Assembly (NCBI RefSeq): GCF_000218685.1
Contig: NW_006763303.1
Span: 62,001-126,000, forward strand
DNA from: Serpula lacrymans var. lacrymans S7.9
Lineage: Eukaryota; Basidiomycota; Agaricomycetes; Boletales; Serpulaceae
Reading direction: 5' to 3'
DNA: 64,000 bases
Numbering within the stretch: position 1 is the first letter of the stretch; every line of letters begins with the position of its first letter. Shown piece after piece: positions 1 through 12,442 of the stretch. The notes beneath the pieces are model-generated. The model was given only the letters and a program-made list of their open reading frames with translations. It made no database searches and had not been told where the DNA came from. The translations under genes were made by a program, and so were the position numbers.

Positions 1-2187
1 GGGTCTGAGGATGAACATGGGTTCGGGAAGGAGAGGTTACGAGCCTCTAAACACGAGTCAAGTATAGAGGTATAGAGTCGGACCACCTTTCTTGAGCATT
101 CATTCATTTCCTTCAAAGCTGCTCTTGCTATCACGTTCAACTTTCGTACTTTAGTTCTGACCAGCCACGAGTCGCCCAATGTGGATGAGAATTTCAGGTT
201 TGTTTCAAGTCCATGTATCGAGAGATTCTGCCTATGTCTAGTTTGATTTGTAAAATACCGTCCTTCGTGACACTATTTATACTACTCTATCGGATCACTA
301 GACTTTTCATAGTGTCTATTTTACCGACGGATCAACATGTGGTAGAGTATTCGTGTATGCACTGGGAGTATAACATGATACTTCTTGCATGTAATGCCGA
401 CAGGCATTTGCAGGTGACGCGTCAACCGGACGCATATATTCATGTGTTTCTTCGAGTAATGCGAAAATCTCAGATTACCGGACAAGCTGAAGCCTCAATG
501 CAACTCAAAAGTTCATAAACCGTACTGCATAAGATTTGAAAAAGCAAAGGACAAATAGCATGATAATGCAATACAGCACTCACAAGAGCGTAACACCTTG
601 AAACGTTCTCCGCTCACTTCGCTGCCTGTAGGAGGGTCTACTGACGTTGAGAATTCAAATTCAAATAACCTTTGCGGTCGGATCAAGCGAGGTTTATTGG
701 AGCACGAAAGCTTGCCCGAGCGAGTCGGCAGTATAAACTTGGGGACCTGAGTCAAACGAATGCTTCCGGCCATGAAATGATCGCACAGGGAGTAATTCGA
801 GAGTACACGTCGGGGGCTCGGAGGTGCTGCTTCGACATCCGGATGACAATGATTAGTAGGCTCAGTAGATTCGGAGAAGTCGACGGAACGGGCAAAGATA
901 AGCATAGTCACACGATTGATAGTGTCGCGATTGCGAGTATGTATGTACGGTGAAGTCATATTCGCTGACTACATTCGTTGGTGTTGATAAGAAGGTTCAT
1001 GTAATATCACTGTTTAGGAGTGACAGGTCGTGAGCTTGGTATAGGAGACGGTGGAGGTGGTGGAGGGTTACAGCTACAGTACTTACTTTGACTGAGTCAT
1101 CGGTAGAATGACGCCGACGAGAAAATGAAAAGCGTCACTGCTGGTGCTCAGTTATTTGTGGGGTGATTTTGGTTCAGGCCCTTTTCATCTCCCGGAGAGC
1201 CCCATTGCGTCACACTCAATACGTATTCACCGTCGACTCAGATTGGCTTGCCCTATAAGGTACACTATGAGCTGTTTGCGATGACGCGATATGGTAACCT
1301 CATACACGGTGCTACATCAGATTCCGGCATGTCCTCTAATACGAATAAGACTTAACTTACCAGCACTCCATATTTGACAATCCATAATCCGGTCACGTTC
1401 ACCACGGATGTAAAGACAACAAAGGCGGAGGAGTGGCAGGACATGTGATATAATTGAACGAGTTGTGAGACCTGAATAGGTTAAAACGATGGCCCTGTGA
1501 TCAAAACATCGTGGAGTCTCGGGCTCTTTGTAGATATGATGATCAAATCGACGAAATGTCACGGCTCCGAGAGTGGCGACACGAACTTGAATGGCGTGAA
1601 TGGTAGGGGCGCCGTAGTACACGAATCAACTTTGTAGTGAGCTCAAAGAGTTTCAAAAGATAAAAAGAAAAAAATAAAAAAAGAGGATGGCCAAGAAATA
1701 CTGTAATAGTGTTTCAGCTCGTTGTCGAGACTCGTGTTCATGCCGCCCATCATGGGAAGAAGAAGTGCGTTAATGAACCTTGAGAGTCTGATTCGCTTAT
1801 ACTGTCAGTGATATTGCTCTCACCGTCGCTGTGTGATGATGGTGAGTGCACACAGTCGTACGCAGCGTTGCGCAGCTGTGAGCGAGGAGCACTCACAAGG
1901 CGTCTAGGTGAGACAGCGCTGCGGGTCACTGCGCTGGTTGCCGACGGCGTGGCGGTACAAATGGTGTGAATATATGTCAAAACTGGCCGGGTGCACCGAT
2001 TATCTGATTAAGATAATACTATATTCGGCGGTGGTAGTCCCAATAAAGAAATAAAGTGACGAAAAGGCGATGACAGTTGAGGCACGCTCCGGAGGTGATG
2101 TAAGAGAGCCCAACTCGGTCCTTAGCGTTGATCTCTGATGAACGACTGCAGCTCAGCCTTTTTCTTGCCAGCTATAATTCCTCTGCT
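1..2187. other. No recognisable gene
   Basis: Several short open frames exist on both strands, the longest about 148 codons. None shows a recognisable domain, a convincing intron pattern or a biased composition. A purine-rich, A-rich tract lies near 1660-1690. The last 200 bases are probably the upstream region of the gene that begins at 2188. Confidence 0.4.
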
Positions 2188-4329
2188 ATGTTTTCCTCCT
2201 TCTCCTCATTCCTTCCCTCAGTCCTCCAGTCAAACCAGGAAAGGTCCCCCCAACCCCCCCTCCAGCACGACCCCTCTGCTGTTCGCTTCACCGAACACCC
2301 CACAAGCACAACGGATGATCCAGCCATGAAGAAGAAGGAAAAGAAAGACAAGAACGCCAACGAGGTCTGTGTCCTCTCTTCACTCTTCTTGTTTTTTTTT
2401 AACTCTAACCCGTCTTTCCAGACTTTCATTGTCGTGCGCCCACCCCCGTCAAAGTCGAACCACCCACTTAATCTCCAAGTCCAGCTCGTACCCCCACACG
2501 CTCGTAACGATCGTTACTCTACTGGCTCACAGTTCGAGGCTTCTACCGGTGATTTTACAGAGAAGCAGTCCTCCACTGACCTCACTCGCACCACCTCTAA
2601 CAGGTCCGAAGCATCTGCCTATTCTGGATACACCTCAGCGGCCTCAATTTCCTCATTCTCCTCCTCCTCCACCTCAGGACGGCGCATGATCATTCCCTTA
2701 TACAACCTCCAAGCACACAATGTCATGACAAACACCATCGTCGACGCTGGCACCGATGCCAAAGTTGCCAAGTTTGCCAAGAGGGGTTTGGAGATACTTA
2801 ATTTGGCTATCTTAGAGCCAGTTGAGGTTTGGGGGGTTAATCCACTCCCAACTGCCTTGCCAGGAGGAGGTAGCGCGCGCACTAGCGTCGATGATAATCA
2901 TCGAGACTTTGGTTTGCTGCCTTTACCTCAATTGGCTTCTCCTTCAAACAGGCCTAGCACTCCAGACAGGTCCCAGCTTGGACTCATGCCACCAACTCAT
3001 GACCGCCAGGTCCTTAGGAAACCTAGCGTCGCAGTCATTCCTTCCACACCACCCTCTTCTATCAACATTTCTGGCGGCACTACCCCTCAAAATGGAACTA
3101 AAAGGTTCCTTGGAAGGATGTTCAAGAAGCGTGATCCATCTCGTCCCCTTTCCATCATTGAAGTCGGTACACCATCTACAGTAGTAACCCCACGCAGCAC
3201 GTCGCATACGCGTACTCATTCTACCGCGCGTCAATCCTATGACTTCTCACCCCACTCCGAAGCGCCACTTATGACCGACAAGATGTCATCACCCCCGATA
3301 CAAAACCCATCATCCACACTCTGTCCTCCAGTACTTGGTATCCAACCTGCGCTCTATCCACCTATATATCCCCCCAAAGGCCGGCCTACGATGTACGTCT
3401 GGGTCGTTCGCAAGTGGCTCAAGGGCTGCGATAACGGCCTGCTGAACGAGATGATGGGCAAGCTCAGTATCAACAGCCGCAGTGAATCAAACGCGTCATA
3501 TTTTCCTACGGGTTCTTCACAGGTCGAAGTACGATTTGAGTGGTCCAGAGGGAAGAGCGGGCGGAAACGTGATAGGGAACGCGGTCGTAAGGATGGCGTA
3601 TCCAGAAAAGCTTCTGTGGCTGAAACAGCCGCCACAACACATAGTGGGAACGGTAGCCGGCGTCAGAGCGCGGTACTCGAAACGTCCTCTCAGAGCCCAC
3701 TGCACGCGAGCTCACCGCCACCCCGAAGTCCAATCGCGCGCACACTCGACGCATCGCACGCGCAACACCGTCAGTCTACCATCTCGCATCACAGCACGAG
3801 CACTGACACGGGCACGAGTGATGAACATATGGGCTCCACGGCGCTGCATGAAGACTCGGGTGATGAGAGTGATCCGGAGGATTCCGAGACTCCTTGGTCG
3901 TGCGTCGTGTCTGTTCAGCGCATAGGGTCATCGCCCCTCGGGCGCTCTGGCTCTGCTACGACATCGACGTCCGGCTCTGGCTCGCGTGACCCCCACTCTC
4001 ACTCGCATCACCGCCGCGATAAGGAGCCAGGGGTGCGCATAAAGGTGGCTACGCTCTCGCCTTCGCCGCATCATCCCAAGGTTGTGGCACTGCTGAAGAT
4101 GCCGTTCCCGCTGCCAGATATAGAGGTAGAGAAGTTGGTCGTGCATAAACGGGTGATTACTTCGCACGGCGTGAACCGTATGGTGCCGGTCTCAGGGGAG
4201 CTGGTGTTGACTGCTGAGGAGATAAAAGATTCGATTTCGTCTACTGCCTTGTGGCTGATTGTGCGGGAAGGCTTTGGTGGCGTCGGGAAAGTTAGCAGGA
4301 AAGGTGATGGCTGGAGGATACGAGCGTGA
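2188..4329 (+). CDS. Ser/Pro-rich conserved hypothetical protein
   Basis: I do not recognise a named family. The frame is open for over 2 kb. The first ATG in the frame is at 2188 and a later one at 2326 opens a Lys-rich stretch. A 57-bp GT-AG intron is likely at 2365-2421; it keeps the frame, so the stretch it encodes (Leu/Phe-rich) is probably not translated. The spliced protein would be about 694 aa. It is mostly low-complexity Ser/Thr/Pro sequence, with two more ordered blocks. One is near residues 170-220, following a Gly-Arg-Arg and rich in hydrophobics (PLYNLQAHNVMTNTIVDAG). The other is the C-terminal 90 residues, ending in an aromatic/Gly-rich segment (LWLIVREGFGGVGKV). A basic patch after residue 450 could be a nuclear localisation signal. 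No signal peptide or membrane segment is visible. Conservation of the two ends is an inference. Confidence 0.75.
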   Translation: MFSSFSSFLPSVLQSNQERSPQPPLQHDPSAVRFTEHPTSTTDDPAMKKKEKKDKNANEVCVLSSLFLFFFNSNPSFQTFIVVRPPPSKSNHPLNLQVQLVPPHARNDRYSTGSQFEASTGDFTEKQSSTDLTRTTSNRSEASAYSGYTSAASISSFSSSSTSGRRMIIPLYNLQAHNVMTNTIVDAGTDAKVAKFAKRGLEILNLAILEPVEVWGVNPLPTALPGGGSARTSVDDNHRDFGLLPLPQLASPSNRPSTPDRSQLGLMPPTHDRQVLRKPSVAVIPSTPPSSINISGGTTPQNGTKRFLGRMFKKRDPSRPLSIIEVGTPSTVVTPRSTSHTRTHSTARQSYDFSPHSEAPLMTDKMSSPPIQNPSSTLCPPVLGIQPALYPPIYPPKGRPTMYVWVVRKWLKGCDNGLLNEMMGKLSINSRSESNASYFPTGSSQVEVRFEWSRGKSGRKRDRERGRKDGVSRKASVAETAATTHSGNGSRRQSAVLETSSQSPLHASSPPPRSPIARTLDASHAQHRQSTISHHSTSTDTGTSDEHMGSTALHEDSGDESDPEDSETPWSCVVSVQRIGSSPLGRSGSATTSTSGSGSRDPHSHSHHRRDKEPGVRIKVATLSPSPHHPKVVALLKMPFPLPDIEVEKLVVHKRVITSHGVNRMVPVSGELVLTAEEIKDSISSTALWLIVREGFGGVGKVSRKGDGWRIRA

Positions 4330-5273
4330 ACTTGGGCGTGCCCAAAGTTTGACGAAACTTCGTGTCTCTAGTCTAATCCCCCTGCTGAATCATGCTCTCC
4401 TGCTCTGCGGTCGCTTTCGTCGCAAGTTACGTGTCAACCATTCGGGTTAGGTGTACATCGTCTTCATTCCCCTTTTCCTTCAGCATTGTCCCGTGCATAT
4501 ATCCGCACATAGCATGCAATCCAACAGTACTAGTGCTTTTTGGCTTACTCACGCGTTTACTACTAATCTAGCTGCTAGTTAGTGCCATCTATTTATTCCA
4601 TCTGTCTCCTCTTTCACACTCATCTCATCAGTTGTTCATACCTTCCATTCTTTTTCTCGCCTTTATCTTCGTCGGTCGTTTAGGAGACCCATCGGTCTAC
4701 ATGAGAACCAGTAATTTGTATTACACACTACATCCCAACAAGAAATTCTCCATTGTAACCAAGAGAGTTTGTGCGAACCTTAAGACCGGAATGGACTTCG
4801 CAGACAATTGAACCAAGAAATATAACGACCGAGACCCTCGCATCAATTACAGATAATAACTGGACCCTGGGGATTGAGAGAGAAACCGATGATACCCAAA
4901 CCTAAACCAAAAAAATATAACAACAAAAACACCGCACTATTTGAAAATGGCAATTGTACCCTGAAGATAAAACCGAGAGAAATCTATGATGGGCCACGAT
5001 ACAGCCCCTACCAACAAAGATGAGAATAACATTCAAGCATTCGATCACAGGCTGAGCCCGATTCTCAAGGATATTAGCAAACAGGAGAAGTTGTCCCCCC
5101 CCCCCCCAACCAAGAGACGCTACCGCACGGTGTTGATGGGTTGTGCGGGGTAAGTGCCATCAGATGCGGCCGAGTGCCTTATTTCCACCCTAAAGGAGAG
5201 AAGCGCTTGTAAAGAGCGCCCCGACTACACACAATGCGGTGGTAATTCCCACTGAGCCAGTGAAAAAAAACGC
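4330..5273. other. Intergenic, no gene seen
   Basis: The stretch follows the stop of the Ser-rich gene and precedes the GH16 relic. It is A-rich in its second half. I see no coding frame or structured RNA. It contains a run of thirteen C residues at 5095-5107. Confidence 0.5.
5095..5107. repeat. C13 homopolymer tract
   Basis: Thirteen consecutive C residues occur here. Such runs vary in length between strains and are prone to sequencing error, so the exact count may be off. Confidence 0.9.
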
Positions 5274-7410
5274 TCACTCAACACCGCTAAACGTGAGAGG
5301 TCGTTGCGGGATTAGAGCCTGCGGTTGAGGTGGTCGACGTCGCACTGGTGGAATTAGTACCGGTGGAACTAGGAGCGAAAACAGAGTGTAAGCACGGATG
5401 CTGTTGGATCTCGAAGTACGCACCATCGTAGGTCGAACGGCCGGGACCATAAACATTATCGTCGGTCTGTGAGGATCAGAATCAGTCTTGGTAAAGTTCG
5501 AACAAGGCGCTAAGCCTTATCCCACATATGCAGTTACCTGTCGGTGTAGTGACGTTTCTTGATAAATGCTCTCCAAACTTGCCCTTGAGTAAATTCAGGG
5601 TTAAGCCAAAATGGAACAGGGTAACGCCGTTGGAACGTAACTCACCACTGACCACACAGAGTGATGTCTATTACGAGCTGTTGAGGGGCAAAGAACTCGC
5701 TGATGCTTACAACTGGGAGGGGGATAGGCGCTTGATGGGTCACCCCAAGAACTAGTATCAACGGGAGAAGTTGATGTTAGCTGTGTAATAGATTCGGGGA
5801 TATCTGCTCGCTACGAAACCAATATCAGTTTGATATAAGGAGGATAGTCCAACGAATAGATCATGGACTTACACTCCAGAACCAGATACTGAGGATCATC
5901 ATCAGAAGAAAAAGTAATGAAATCAATGGACAAAGCTAGGCATCAACAGCTTCGAGCGGGCTTACTATATTCCGGAGACATCAAACTGAGCTGCTAACAC
6001 GCCCCCCCTGTGCAGAAGCAAAGCCAGCCCCAGAGCTGTTCCCTTTCGTCTCCGCAACGGTACACCCCGAACCCTGACTTCAGTCGTCGACCACAGAGGC
6101 CCCCGACTGGTCTTGGGGTGTTGTGTGAGTGCAGCGGGTGTTGTGTGTAAAGCAATCTGATTGTTGGGCATGAGGTTGACGCTCTCAATGATGCCTATCT
6201 CGCCATCGTTGGGCCAGTTTGGTCCATTTGTCCATACCTTGCAAAGCAATGGTAGCTGATATCAGATAAAACAGCTCTGAGAAACCTGATTGGATCCACG
6301 CACAGATGGCCAGACCTGCCATGTGTGGAACAATAGATTTCAGGATGGATCAAACATTGACGTGTAGAGAGATAACGCACGAGACAACCATAAGGTAAAT
6401 GAAGAGCATCAATGATGAAAACACTGCCTACGGAGTAGAAATCTTGAGAGGTGATTCAAACCTTTGAAAGTTCGAAAGCACGCCACTCAGTGATGACCCT
6501 TCAGATCTTCAGCGATATAAACGGTATACAGAGTTTCTCTCAATATAATAGGGTACATCCTTGGTATTGTCAACTTTGATATGGCATTATTGGCACTATT
6601 GACGTAGGATGATGTAGACGCGCTTTGCTTGCCCACCCATGGCCAGATAACGTTGCTTTGTCAAGGAGCATAATTTTTTCTGCAAAGAATAAGAAATAAA
6701 GAGAGAAATGTACCGCTTGTCGTAGTTGTCAGAGTATGTCCATGCTGAGGGAAAAGTCCTGACCTGCATATTCCCGGACGATGTAGTAGGAAGCGCAAGC
6801 GCAACCGAAATAGGCGAGCCACGAGACGAGCGCAAACTTCATTCTCAACGTGTACGTTCACTGTGGTCCTACGGTGGGAGTACAAGTGAAATCCAGGGGA
6901 TGCATACTCGCCATCAGGTTGGCGCGCTGGTATATGAGAAAAAAGCACAACAGCGCCCAGGAGAACGACAGCGTCTTTCTCCACCACCGGTCTGTTTATG
7001 CCGAATCAGTCAACGTATCTACCGGACAGACCTCGTTGACCCACGGTGAGTTTGGAGGCTTATCCTGGGCGAGCACAGTGAGTACTGGTCTTTTCTGGTG
7101 ACTGTGGGACTTAAACTCATCAGCGGTAGCAGCTCACTCCATCTATTTCTTCCATAGTCCCGCACCAACCTTGACAGGTCTGTTCTCGAGATCTGGATGG
7201 CAAACTCAAAAGGACCCTATAGGTAGCCGACGACTTACCCCTCGCCCATCTCACGTTATCCTGTGAGGTATCTACTTTACCTTGCTCTTTGACCGACCTG
7301 CGCAAGCCTGGGTATCTGTTGTCAATGATGAACATGACTCGGCTGTCTTTGATGTGAGTAAGTGCCATGACATTCATATCACCCACCGGATGCATTTACA
7401 ATGTCTGCTC
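5274..7410 (-). pseudogene. Decayed GH16 endo-beta-glucanase-type glycosidase
   Basis: Read from high to low coordinates, the minus strand holds successive pieces of a GH16 (laminarinase/mixed-linkage glucanase type) protein, in family order but in different frames. Around 7310-7395 is a beta-strand region (VMFIIDN). At 6150-6250 is [20 protein letters not shown], the catalytic strand. At 5990-6060 is [13 protein letters not shown] followed by AAQFDVSGI. At 5640-5760 is SSWGDPSSAYPP then ISEFFAPQQLVIDITLCGQW. At 5390-5470 is DNVYGPGRSTYDGAYFEIQ, followed by a Thr/Ser-rich tail. The family motif is E-I-D-I-x-E; here the central Asp is Gly (GEIGIIE). A one-base insertion before ISEFF, another frame change before AAQFD and an in-frame stop after FDVSGI show the gene is dead. 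An active copy would have been a secreted cell-wall or plant beta-glucan hydrolase. The 5' end and signal peptide are not found. Confidence 0.8.
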
Positions 7411-8463
7411 GTGATTCCACTCAGAGCCAGGCAGTCCCATCCTGAACGCTGTTCCGAGTGATCGCTTCTGGCCTGGTGTCCTGGAAATAACATTGGACAC
7501 AGGAGCTGTTTTTCTTGCGACGTATCTCGTCGTGTGGGACTCATACTCGGACGTCTTTATCGGAGGGCCTTAAGGCGCCTCTACCGCGACGTTAGACATC
7601 ATTTGTTGGACGTATGGATCCTCGTAGTGTCATCTCGGCGGATATATACAACACCCAGCCCGAATGACATGCTATTCCTTTCTTGTCGTTGCTCTCCGAT
7701 AGACATTAATGACATTCTCGGCTGCGTCATGCAGTACTCCGGTACCTCTGTTCTCGGAGCCACTGAGAAAAGCATCGAAAAGCAGCTAGTCCATCTCGTC
7801 CTCTGATTCGCCACTGGTAGTCGTGGAAGCAATCTCAGATTCGTTTCTCCTTACGGCGCCCATCGTCGAATCTCCTTCGCCTTCTATGCTTCAAGTTGCT
7901 TGTTTTACTCTCTTTGTTCGGCTAAGTGGCCTCACAGCCATTTTGTGTGGAATCAAGTGCGGAACGGCATTTGTGAGCAGATTGTCCCAGCCATCTCTTT
8001 ATGTCTAACGCATATCTTACCCCATGGCGGTCATCTGCTCCAGACTAACAGACGGGACTGATAACCGCACGCGTATGCCCTTTTTACGCTGATGGGCACA
8101 TCAACCATTCCTTAGCACCGATGCACCAGTCATAGTTCCATTCATGGCTGAGTGATGATCACGTGGATCAGACAGACACGATTGTGATGGCGCAGTCTTG
8201 TTTCGACTGCACTTGCTCTCTTCCGGATGCAGCCATCTACTTGTCAAACTGGCCCGATTATTAAAATAACAACCCCGAGTCTCCTGCATGTATGCTGTAC
8301 ATGCTGTACAGGTGGGAAATACGTATTCGCGATTTTACATGTCCTTGACCTCCGCATTGAATCTCAGGTTCATGATAAATTGACTGGGCAAACCCCCACT
8401 CGATCATAATCATTTTTTCCACCCCCCTCTCTTTCCTTGTCCTCCGTTCTATACACCCTTATA
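7411..8463. other. No gene seen
   Basis: Open frames up to 90 codons exist, but they show no domain and no consistent splice sites. Part of this stretch may be the missing 5' end of the GH16 relic. The last 60 bases are pyrimidine-rich, as expected just upstream of the start at 8464. Confidence 0.4.
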
Positions 8464-8758
8464 ATGTCCTCCCAAGTGTGTACCATCGCTGTCATCTTGT
8501 TACCCCCCGGCACCTTTTAACGCACCACGTAGGTATCCAATGGCCAGAACCTTCAAGAAGGTGATAATTCTGCCCCAAGAGTACCACGGCGGACTGCAAT
8601 GGCATGTCAATTCTGTAGAGGTTAGTGAACTACTCTCGTACTTTCTCAGCGTAGCAACCTGAATCGTTTTAGGGCGCAAGTTAAAGTGCGACGGCGGTCG
8701 TCCGAGCTGTGGAAATTGTAATCGCCGCGGTTATCCGTGCGTTTATACGCCAGTGTAA
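8464..8758 (+). CDS. Zn(II)2Cys6 DNA-binding domain, possibly truncated
   Basis: Three exons join to one frame: 8464-8475, 8533-8620 and from 8673. The introns between them are GT-AG, 57 and 52 bp. The product starts MSSQ, runs through a short linker ending PRVPRR, and then gives a complete binuclear zinc cluster, ACQFC...KCDG..PSCGNC...YPC. Its Cys spacing is C-x2-C-x6-C-x6-C-x2-C-x6-C. Such a domain binds DNA as part of a nuclear transcription factor. After VYTPV the frame meets TAA at 8756-8758. A donor-like GTAAGC starts at 8755, so further exons are possible, but I could find no convincing continuation. The product is either a small zinc-cluster protein of about 58 aa or the surviving 5' end of a broken factor. 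The cluster itself has all six cysteines. Confidence 0.7.
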
Positions 8759-11310
8759 GCTACTGTCTTCGCAATGGGCCCGACATTTCCTTACCAACGA
8801 TCGCCCCAAGTTCTGAGCAGCAAAAATAACCACTCCGCTCTACTTTTTGGGATCTGTCTCCTTCAGTCTTTGTTCCCGCGGCTTCTCTTCTGTCTTCTCT
8901 TCTTTCTTCTCTTCTTGAAGATCGGGAGAATCAGCTTTGACAAGCCCCACTGCCCCCTCGACATAGCTCGAAGATGTACTTCGCCGAACGTTTCGGACAG
9001 AATGCCGTAGATCAAATGGACGCAATAACTGATATTCATAGATGCTGGATATTCAACTACCACTTATTAGCCAATGTACTTAGTAACTTTTATCACCACG
9101 TCCAGTCTCTTGTCAAACTCCGATACAGCGGTGAAGTTCACGATCACTTCCAATGTAATTTTGTTCGCCGGGGAATTCTATTCGCTGTCGTAAACTCTAA
9201 CACAATTTACCCGCTGATGTAGAAGGACTTAGTTGTACACGACGCTGAGGGAAAACCAGTGCTAAGGGTTCTTGCAATCATTATCATCACTGGAGCAAAG
9301 CTGATGGAAAGTATCATATAGTAAACATGGATAAAGTCACTCGATACAAAGGAAGCTAATCATATTCTTACGAACAGGTCACAAAAAGGGAACTCGAACG
9401 TATTGCATGCGGACTCGTTGCCCTATTCGCTCAACAAAATAGCTGTGAGCCACAGCTGATAGTGATGATTGGAACGTGACAACCTTTCTCCGGCGAAGAT
9501 GGTCTCGACTGATTTTTTAGCATGACGTCCGAAATGTAGATCTACTCTCTTTGCAAGGAAAGATGTTGAAAAAGGGTGCGTAAAACGGTCCTTCGCTACG
9601 ATATCTCCGGGGTCGAGTCTCTTCTAGCTATCGCGGCACTATCCACAGGGCCCATAAACGGCGCTAACGTTGACTTTCCGTCACCCAGCCCACAGAAATA
9701 GGAACCAAATACCTACAGTGGTCACGATGAGATCCTCTATGACGTCTGCGTAAAATTCTCCGGCTTTTACTGAGTAAAGGTATTCATCTGCACGTGTATT
9801 GATAAGGGTCAGCGTCATTATCCATATGTGTAATCACTCGATGCACAAATTAACTTAACTATAATAACTCGCAGAGCCCTCGTCATCAACATGTAAATGC
9901 GCCACAATCAGAGCGGACGTGCATGTGACTAGGTATGATGGTGCTAATTTGAATATTTTAGTAGGGAGGAGACTCACCATCAACATGGACGATTTCGCGT
10001 ATGTTGATACTGCCACACGTACTACACATAGAGCTAGTGTGGCGGAACTTCATTATGGCAACTCGCTTCACCCAGAGGCGCTGGATAGCTTCTTGGGCAG
10101 AGAAATACAAAGTCGCAAGTGATGCTGTCCATCAAAACTAACCGATCTGGGCACGGCAAACAATACCCACTGCTAGAGACGAAATCAAACCGGCTTCCAT
10201 CTACAAATGAAAATGTGAGCGACGGAAGGACAAAGGTAGTAAGCCACAAACCTTCATCTAGAAAGAGTTGCCCGAGTGATGTACTCGACAGGATGCGGCT
10301 GTATTATTGCATAACAGTCGAATGATAGTAACCCTACATGAACAAGAGCCGCTTGTGCCTGGTGTACAGGGTTTGGCCCTGGATGAGACAGGATTTTAGT
10401 AGACAGTATAAATGCATGAGGTGAGATGGAGGAAGCCCGTAAAAATCAGCTGAGCGCCCATATACGCTAAGGGACACATAAGGACATAGATTCTGTGCGC
10501 TGTCCCAGGCATGTAGATGGACAGAAATGATTCCGGCCATATATGGCTACCGTGTGCGAAGCCAATGCTGTAGCTTAATCTCCATCATTCGCCGATCTTG
10601 AACATTTCATAGCTCGAATAATTGAAAGTAAATCCAGTGTCGACAGCGTCAAATTGATAAAGAGATAAAAAGCACACCAAAACTAGGAAGTTGTCGAGGT
10701 TTATAAGGGGTGGTCTAATATCGAGGCAAAGATTTCTTTGAAAGTTAACAGCCGTGGTAACAAAGCCTACCTAGGGCGCTTAATTACGATCGATTGCACG
10801 ACGACACCGAACGGGGAACAGGAAGCAGTTCCATTGTGTAATAGCCCGCTCAGGCTGTCTCGTCGCATCTTGAAATAGTACCAGTGGATTGTTCCTGAGA
10901 ATTGTGAGTAAAAGGGCGACGGGTTGCGTTTGATGGTATAAGAACATATACCGGACTTCCAAAGAAGGATCAATATCACTGAGGGCGGTGAGTGCACTGC
11001 ACTTGATCGTTTGATGGTCGAACTGGCCTGCCTGTCGGAAGGTCACGGTGCCGCATCAAACCATTATTAAATGCTGCTTTTCCTATGTCAGTCAGCATTC
11101 AAGGATCACAATGGGCGCTCACCCTGGGCGTCAGAAATGATACATACATGTACGAAACTGATTTCACCAAAAAGTACTGTGTCTGGTTTAGCAAACTTAC
11201 AAATCCAGCGTGCCGCACGTGCTGCCGCGTGTTATCAATTCCGCGGCGTTCTCTGTCAGTCTCAATTTTAGTTCGAGTTGTTCTTCCTTCATCGTTTGGC
11301 AGTAACGGCG
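8759..11310. other. Gene-poor stretch, no gene seen
   Basis: If the zinc-cluster gene continues, its lost 3' exons would lie in the first few hundred bases. That part contains a CTT-rich tract (8870-8920) and open frames without recognisable domains. The remainder has many stops in all frames and no readable protein domain. Confidence 0.35.
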
Positions 11311-12442
11311 ATGGATTGGTCCCAACATCTTATCCCTGGCTCATCAGAGGCATTTTACATTTCAGATTTTATCACTGCAGATGAAGAGCAACATCTATTA
11401 CGCAAGGTACACTATCATTTATCCATCTCGCGAAGTATTCCTTGAGCGCCAGCTTGATCTATTCAACTTCAGATCAACGAGACCCCAAAACAAAAATGGA
11501 AAATCCTAGCAAATCGGCGGTACGTAGGGCATTTCTGTAGTATGTTCTTTTTATCAGATAGCCTAACGCATGACACGCAGGTTACAACTATGGGGTGGGC
11601 ACGACGAGTCTCTCGTTAGCAGCACCTGCTCATTCCATCATATTCCCAGGGGGCGAAGTCCTGCAAAACGTTCTAATTCGTCAGGAGATGCCGTCATTTC
11701 TGAACAAATAGTACTTAGTGTTCCATATATCGATTTCAAACAAGTGAACGCCGCTCACTTTGCCGCTTAGCCCCGATGTTATAGGACGTCTTAAGGCCAC
11801 AGGAGCTTTTGCTTCTTCCGCTCATAAAAGCCCCAATCACGTTATTCTCAACGAGGTAAGTAGCCATATGTCCTAAAATCGCGGTTTGTTTGACTTGCGT
11901 AGTACTTACCAGGCCAGGGTATCATGGTACGTGTTCAGCTTTCGAGCTGATGAAGGTGGGAGTATTCAGCCCCTATAAAGCCTCATCAAGATGGGCCATC
12001 ATATCATCCAGTCGTAGCGACCATCTCTCTTGGATCTCACACCGTTTTTCACTATTATCGTTACAACAGCGACGATAGTCTCAGTAGTGCCGACACTACA
12101 ACTTCTCCAGCAAAGGGGGGACAGGTTATTGACTCGACCCCTATTTTGTCAGTGTTTTTGGAACCTCGTAGCGCCATCATCACCACCGGATCTTTATACA
12201 CACAGCACTTGCACGGTATCGAAGAGACTCGATTCGACACGTTTTCCGCGGATGGTGTTGTATCCCTTACTAACTCACCCTGTAAGATCCCTATAGCCAA
12301 TTGGAAAATGGTCAGAGATGAACAAGCGTGTATGACACTCCACGAGGGAGGTACACTCGGGCGCAGAGCGCGGTATAGTTTGACGTGTCGAGATGTTGAA
12401 AAAGTGGCTAGCGGACATCCGCTTCATAAAAAGCGAGTGTGA
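11311..12442 (+). CDS. AlkB-like Fe(II)/2-oxoglutarate dioxygenase, ALKBH6 type
   Basis: Seven exons give a continuous 262-aa protein: 11311-11406, 11473-11519, 11581-11594, 11650-11710, 11771-11855, 11903-11926 and 11981-12442. All introns are GT-AG, 47 to 66 bp. The order of motifs is that of ALKBH6: YISDFI near residue 15, RRLQLWGGEV, then NEYLPGQGIMPHQDGP. There H111 and D113 are the first iron ligands. SLGSH and LHGIEETR follow, with H187 as the distal iron ligand, and then RYSLTCRDV with the 2-oxoglutarate-binding arginines near 240 and 246. Family members are nuclear or cytosolic oxygenases; ALKBH6 has been linked to nucleic-acid damage, but its substrate is not settled. The length fits the family (about 240-260 aa). 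Exon 3 is only 14 nt, so automatic annotation may miss it. The gene converges on the deaminase gene downstream. Confidence 0.88.
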
